DNA of 8,385 nucleotides from positions 1-8,385 of the forward strand of contig SLIW01000183.1 in assembly GCA_007135435.1 (NCBI GenBank). The letters run 5' to 3'. How positions within the stretch are numbered: position 1 is the first letter of the stretch; each line of letters begins with the position of its first letter. A model generated the notes under the pieces. The model searched no databases, was not told where the DNA came from, and was given only the letters and a program-made list of their open reading frames with translations. This stretch comes from Natronomonas sp. (lineage in GTDB: Archaea; Halobacteriota; Halobacteria; Halobacteriales; Haloarculaceae). Shown one piece after another: positions 5,763 through 8,385 of this stretch. The translations under genes and the position numbers were made by a program.

Positions 5763-6428
5763 TCACAGCCGATGGACGGGACACCCGAGCCACGTCTCGG
5801 CGGTCGGCGCGTCTGGGAACCGGCGACACGCGAGGACGATCGGCGGGCGGACGCGACCGACGCGGACGAGCGCCAGCGCCGCGGTCACCGGGTCGGCCGC
5901 CTCGTAGGACGACGCCTCGCTCCCGGGGGTCGTGGCGACTGCCTCGTCGACGTCCGGTCGAATCGCGGCCGCGAGCTCTTCCCTGGCCCGGCGCTCGAGG
6001 GCGTCGATGCGGTCCTCGATGCGCAGGCGTCGTTCCCGAGCGTCCCACGCACGGCGAGCCCGCCCTCGCGCGTCCTCGAGAGCCTCCGTGGCGGCGACGT
6101 GGGCGGTCTCCACCTCCGAGAGGCGACGGATCTCCTCCCGGTAGGTCTCGGCGACCCCCGGCTCGCCGCTCTCCTGGAGCCGGCCACGAAGCGTCGCGAC
6201 CCGTTCGCGCTTCTCTTCGAGGACAGCCTCGGTCTCGGCGACCCGTCGGCGCGCGTCCGCGAGCCCCGGCACCGGCTCGTCGAGTGTCGTCAGCTCCGCG
6301 CGTGCGGTTCGCAACTCGGCGTCCACGCTCGCGGACCCGCCCAGGGAGCGCGCCGCCGCAGCGAGGGCCTGCTGCCGGTCGAGGGGCATGCCGGGAGCGA
6401 CGACCGAGACGTGACCGTAGAGCGTCAC
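5763..6428 (-). CDS. Coiled-coil protein of unknown function
   Basis: A 221-residue acidic protein dominated by long charged helices from about residue 40 to 155, with heptad-like patterns (AELTTLDEPVPGLADARRR, EAVLEEKRERVATLRGRLQ, RIEDRIDALERRAREELAAA). This argues for a coiled coil, perhaps a structural or SMC-like scaffold role. The ends are non-coiled: N-terminal TLYGHVSVVAPGMPLDRQQA and C-terminal TAALALVRVGRVRPPIVLA, then a hydrophobic FPDAPTAETWLGCPVHRL tail. It may match a haloarchaeal DUF (from memory DUF7856, unverified). The start chosen is the GTG at 6428, which overlaps the upstream gene's stop by four bases (GTGA), a typical coupled start. The frame stays open to 6692, but that extension lies inside the upstream gene and is proline/arginine-rich, a shadow composition. 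Confidence 0.8.
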   Translation of the reverse strand: MTLYGHVSVVAPGMPLDRQQALAAAARSLGGSASVDAELRTARAELTTLDEPVPGLADARRRVAETEAVLEEKRERVATLRGRLQESGEPGVAETYREEIRRLSEVETAHVAATEALEDARGRARRAWDARERRLRIEDRIDALERRAREELAAAIRPDVDEAVATTPGSEASSYEAADPVTAALALVRVGRVRPPIVLACRRFPDAPTAETWLGCPVHRL

Positions 6429-6763
6429 AGCGACAGCCGCTCGAGCTCCGACGGCGTCGGGTGGGGCGTCCCGACGGCGAACTTCGCGTACGGCGTGTTC
6501 GGATCCCTCCGCCGCTCGTAGGCCACCGCCGCCTCCCGGACGGGCGCCGGCACGTCCCGGAACTCGTTGAACGGCTCGGTCCGCTCGAGCTGGACGTCGT
6601 CGGGATGCTTCTCGCGCAGGCGGAGCGCCAGGAACGCGCCGTAGCCCGTCTCCTCGAGGAGGGCGGCGCGACCGAATCGCCGGACGACGCACTCCTCGTG
6701 GGCTCGGCAGGCGTTCCGCAGCGACGTCCTCGCGGACTTCGAGTACGTCACGACGAGCAGCAC
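6425..6763 (-). CDS. Small conserved-looking protein, first gene of the three-gene operon
   Basis: A 112-residue protein (LLVVTYSKSARTSLRNACRA at residues 2-21) that I associate from memory with a haloarchaeal family of unknown function (possibly DUF7855), unverified. It has a short beta strand, a mixed helical middle with two cysteines (C19, C25) in NACRAHEECVVRRFGRAALL, and a C-terminal part with AYERRRDPNTPYAKFAVGTP. No membrane segment or catalytic signature is recognised; the basic patch RRFGR could contact nucleic acid. The start is a GTG at 6763, supported by a TATA element centred 28 bases upstream and by the lack of room for a leader. Its stop overlaps the next gene's GTG, so it opens a coupled operon placed directly behind the mcm unit. 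Confidence 0.82.
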   Translation of the reverse strand: MLLVVTYSKSARTSLRNACRAHEECVVRRFGRAALLEETGYGAFLALRLREKHPDDVQLERTEPFNEFRDVPAPVREAAVAYERRRDPNTPYAKFAVGTPHPTPSELERLSL

Positions 6764-6784
6764 GGGTGTTTACTCCGATGAAGG

Positions 6785-6797
6785 TGTAGTAAAATTA
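6785..6797 (-). promoter_or_regulatory. Promoter of the three-gene operon
   Basis: On the minus strand GTTAATTTTACTA forms an AT-rich BRE/TATA-like element centred about 28 bases before the GTG at 6763. It fills most of the 38-base gap between the 84-residue gene and this operon. It implies a start site separate from mcm, with a leaderless message. Confidence 0.65.
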
Positions 6798-6801
6798 ACG
6801 G

Positions 6802-7056
6802 TCACTCGAGGCGCTCGACCGTCGGGTCCTCCGCGTCGGTCAGCTCGCGGACCCGTTCGTACGCCTCGCGGGCCGACCGCGCCACGACCACGGTCCCCGT
6901 CCCGTCCCGGTAGGCGGCGAGTTCGCCGTCGAACTCCGTCGCGAACGTCCGGACGGTCGCCCGGATCCGTCGTTCGCACGCAGCCAGGTCCGCCTCGCCC
7001 GCCTCCAGGTCGGCGAGCGCGTCCTCGATCTGCCTGAGTGCGGCGATGCGGTCCAT
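6802..7056 (-). CDS. Small helical protein downstream of mcm
   Basis: An 84-residue, acidic, mainly helical protein. Residues 1-40 form a likely coiled-coil hairpin (DRIAALRQIEDALADLEAGE, then CERRIRATVRTFATEFDG), followed by a short hydrophobic strand TGTVVVARS and a last helix EAYERVRELTDAED. It is a family I cannot name with confidence (a haloarchaeal DUF is likely). The ATG at 7056 follows the mcm stop after only three bases, so it is almost certainly in the mcm transcript and possibly translationally coupled to it. That makes a replication-related accessory role conceivable, but nothing in the sequence demonstrates it. Confidence 0.8.
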   Translation of the reverse strand: MDRIAALRQIEDALADLEAGEADLAACERRIRATVRTFATEFDGELAAYRDGTGTVVVARSAREAYERVRELTDAEDPTVERLE

Positions 7057-7059
7057 CCC

Positions 7060-8385
7060 TCACACGACCCGCAGGTTGTCCCCGCTGGGCGAGTACACCT
7101 CGCCCTGGTTGCGGAGCTTCTGGATCTCGTGTTCTGCCTTCGAGCGCTCGATCCCGATCTCCTCGGCCTCGTCGAGCAGCGCCTCTCGCGGGACGCCCTC
7201 CTCGTAGTCGTCCTGCAGCTCCCGGATGAGGCTCTTGAGGTCCTTGATCCGGTCGCGCTGGCTCTTCGAGCGCCCCGTCTCGACGACGTCGGCGTCGAAT
7301 TCGCCGGTCTCCGGGTCCACGCCGATGTCCTTCAGACACGACCGGACGATCTCGATCACGCGCCTGGCGTCCTCCTCGTCGACGCGGTCCGACAGCCGCA
7401 TCCGCGCCGAGGCCTCCGCCAGCCGTACGAGCCCCTCGAGCTTTCGCGCAGTGACCGGCACCGGCGCGTCCTCGTCGGCGCCCTTCGAGCGGAGGTCGAC
7501 GTAGAAGTCACGGATCTCGGTCTTCGCCTCCTCGGTCATCGTCGGGAAGCAGTTCCGCTTGGCGTAGGCGATGTACTTCCGCAGCAGCTCGGGGTCGATG
7601 GCCGGTTCGACGGGGTCGGTGACGCTGTCGACCTCCTCCTGGCTGACGTTCGAGGTCGCGGTGTGCTCGCGGTGGGTGTGGAGCTCACCCGCGTAGTTCG
7701 TCTGGATGATGTGCTCGGCGAGGGCGGCGTCCTCATCCGCGTCGGGCTGGTCGGTCACCGTGAAGATGAGGTCGAACCGCGAGACGAGCGCCGGCTCGAG
7801 GTCGATCTGCTCGCCGATCGACTCGTACTGGTCGAAGCGGCCGTACTTCGGGTTCGCCGCGCCGAGGAGCGAGCACCTGGATTTGAGGGTCGCGTTGATC
7901 CCTGCCTTCGAGATGGAGACCGAGTTGTGGAGGACGACACCCTGGCTAACGAAGGTGTTCGTCGGCTCCACAGTCACATCGTAAACCCATTCACAGGCGT
8001 GTTCCCCCTCGTTCGGGACAATCTCAACCTCACGCACGCGGTAGTATCGAAGCTCACATCGCTTCTCGAGCGCGTCGGCCCGACGGTCGAACTCCGCGAG
8101 CGCGTCGCGCACAGCTCTCCGCGCCCGTTCAGCCATCCTGTTGCGTCGGTCGGCGTCGTACCCTCCGTTTTCAGCGTAGTGTATCGAGTCGGAGGTCTCT
8201 CGGCGCAGTGTTTCAGCGAGTTGACGACACGACCAGCCGATAACTTCCCGGATCTCCCCAACCTTGTCCACCCGGCGGAGCCCTGCCTCGATCTCGTCCG
8301 CCCGCGCCCGGAGCTCACGCAGCTCCTTCTCGACAGTCTCGATCTGTATGCCGTAGCCCTCATCGAGGTGAATTCTGAACTGTCC
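7060..8385 (-). CDS. mcm: MCM replicative helicase, C-terminal part, with intein (5' end missing)
   Basis: C-terminal portion of the archaeal MCM AAA+ helicase that unwinds DNA at the replication fork. The frame is open to the right edge, so the N-terminal domain and the Walker A and B motifs lie outside. The host protein resumes at 7923 with SVSISKAGINATLKSR (presensor-1 hairpin). Counting from that serine, there follow GAANP with sensor-1 N24, LVSRFDLIF with the arginine finger R49, TARKLEGLVRLAEAS with sensor-2 R160, and a C-terminal winged helix at about 220-287 ending in SPSGDNLRVV. The 287 residues after the junction match the usual MCM C-terminal length, and I see no disruption. Everything upstream of the junction in the window (7924-8385) is intein, so active MCM needs protein splicing. 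The GTG at 8271 is internal to the intein, not a start. The stop lies three bases before the 84-residue gene. Confidence 0.95.
   Translation of the reverse strand, partial: GQFRIHLDEGYGIQIETVEKELRELRARADEIEAGLRRVDKVGEIREVIGWSCRQLAETLRRETSDSIHYAENGGYDADRRNRMAERARRAVRDALAEFDRRADALEKRCELRYYRVREVEIVPNEGEHACEWVYDVTVEPTNTFVSQGVVLHNSVSISKAGINATLKSRCSLLGAANPKYGRFDQYESIGEQIDLEPALVSRFDLIFTVTDQPDADEDAALAEHIIQTNYAGELHTHREHTATSNVSQEEVDSVTDPVEPAIDPELLRKYIAYAKRNCFPTMTEEAKTEIRDFYVDLRSKGADEDAPVPVTARKLEGLVRLAEASARMRLSDRVDEEDARRVIEIVRSCLKDIGVDPETGEFDADVVETGRSKSQRDRIKDLKSLIRELQDDYEEGVPREALLDEAEEIGIERSKAEHEIQKLRNQGEVYSPSGDNLRVV
7924..8385 (-). mobile_element. MCM intein, C-terminal part
   Basis: The last 154 residues of an intein in frame within mcm. 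Block F reads VYDVTVEPTNTFVS, and block G is QGVVLHN followed by host serine, giving the classic His-Asn/Ser splice junction at 7924/7923. The insertion point, judged from known archaeal MCMs, is after the Walker B helix (normally EQQ) and before S-V-S-I-x-K-A-G-I. In block F the histidine often found before N-F (THNF) is replaced, giving TNTF. Upstream are about 110 residues rich in charged helices (ETVEKELRELRARADEIEAG) and an HTH-like stretch (SCRQLAETLRRETSDSIHYA), perhaps the end of a homing endonuclease or DNA-recognition insert. No LAGLIDADG motif is visible in this part. Codons such as AGA, ATT, ACT, CAG-ATA and CGT are commoner than in the host gene, in keeping with separate origin. 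Confidence 0.92.

Noticed and set aside
6429..6692. N-terminal extension of the coiled-coil protein
   Set aside because: Lies wholly inside the upstream gene in another frame and is proline/arginine-rich; the GTGA overlap start is more natural.
7060..8271. MCM fragment read as a complete 403-residue protein starting at 8271
   Set aside because: The frame continues open to the window edge and residues 1-116 of that reading are intein, ending in His-Asn before the host serine.
7974..8363. Minus-strand open frame overlapping the intein
   Set aside because: Out-of-frame with the intein, basic and serine-rich, no domain.

Overview
The window is GC-rich DNA from a halophilic archaeon (class Halobacteria). 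Four things point there: acidic, strongly GC3-biased proteins; TATA/BRE-type archaeal promoters placed about 25-30 bases before start codons; a TFB (archaeal TFIIB) gene; and an archaeal MCM helicase carrying an intein. I can name neither species nor genus from the sequence alone. Names of the DUF type given below come from memory and were not searched.

Layout. 1-823 (+) is the 3' part of a PLP-dependent threonine/serine dehydratase-like gene, cut by the left edge. It converges with 1026-1895 (-), an FAH-fold enzyme closest to archaeal 2-keto-3-deoxy-pentonate dehydratases. 1896-2525 holds an odd cysteine-rich minus-strand ORF whose coding signal appears to change frame near 2190-2200, so it may be a decayed or frameshifted gene. 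An AT-rich patch at 2561-2580 could serve as a divergent promoter for this ORF and for 2604-3311 (+), a ParA/MinD-like protein whose P-loop lacks both lysines. That gene converges on 3334-3843 (-), a small conserved-looking protein with two helix-turn-helix-like segments. The latter is divergent from 4015-5004 (+), a TFB. Between their two TATA boxes lies a perfect 25-base palindrome with 12-base arms, the strongest operator candidate in the window.

The right half is a co-directional minus-strand block read right to left: mcm (7060-8385, partial, interrupted by an intein), an 84-residue helical protein (6802-7056), a 112-residue protein (6425-6763), a 221-residue coiled-coil protein (5763-6428) and a 194-residue protein (5175-5759). 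Spacing is 3 bases, then 38 bases holding a second promoter, then a 4-base stop/start overlap, then 3 bases. mcm and the 84-residue gene are therefore probably one unit, and the next three genes form a tight operon with a promoter of its own.

The unnamed proteins look like lineage-specific haloarchaeal families clustered beside replication (MCM), basal transcription (TFB) and ParA-like genes. I find no complete undescribed system. The best leads are the palindrome between the HTH-like gene and TFB, the MCM intein with its unusual block F, the lysine-less P-loop protein, and the cysteine-rich two-frame ORF. Gene-free stretches are short (824-1025, 3844-4014, 5005-5174), and I saw no tRNA, rRNA, CRISPR array or insertion sequence.
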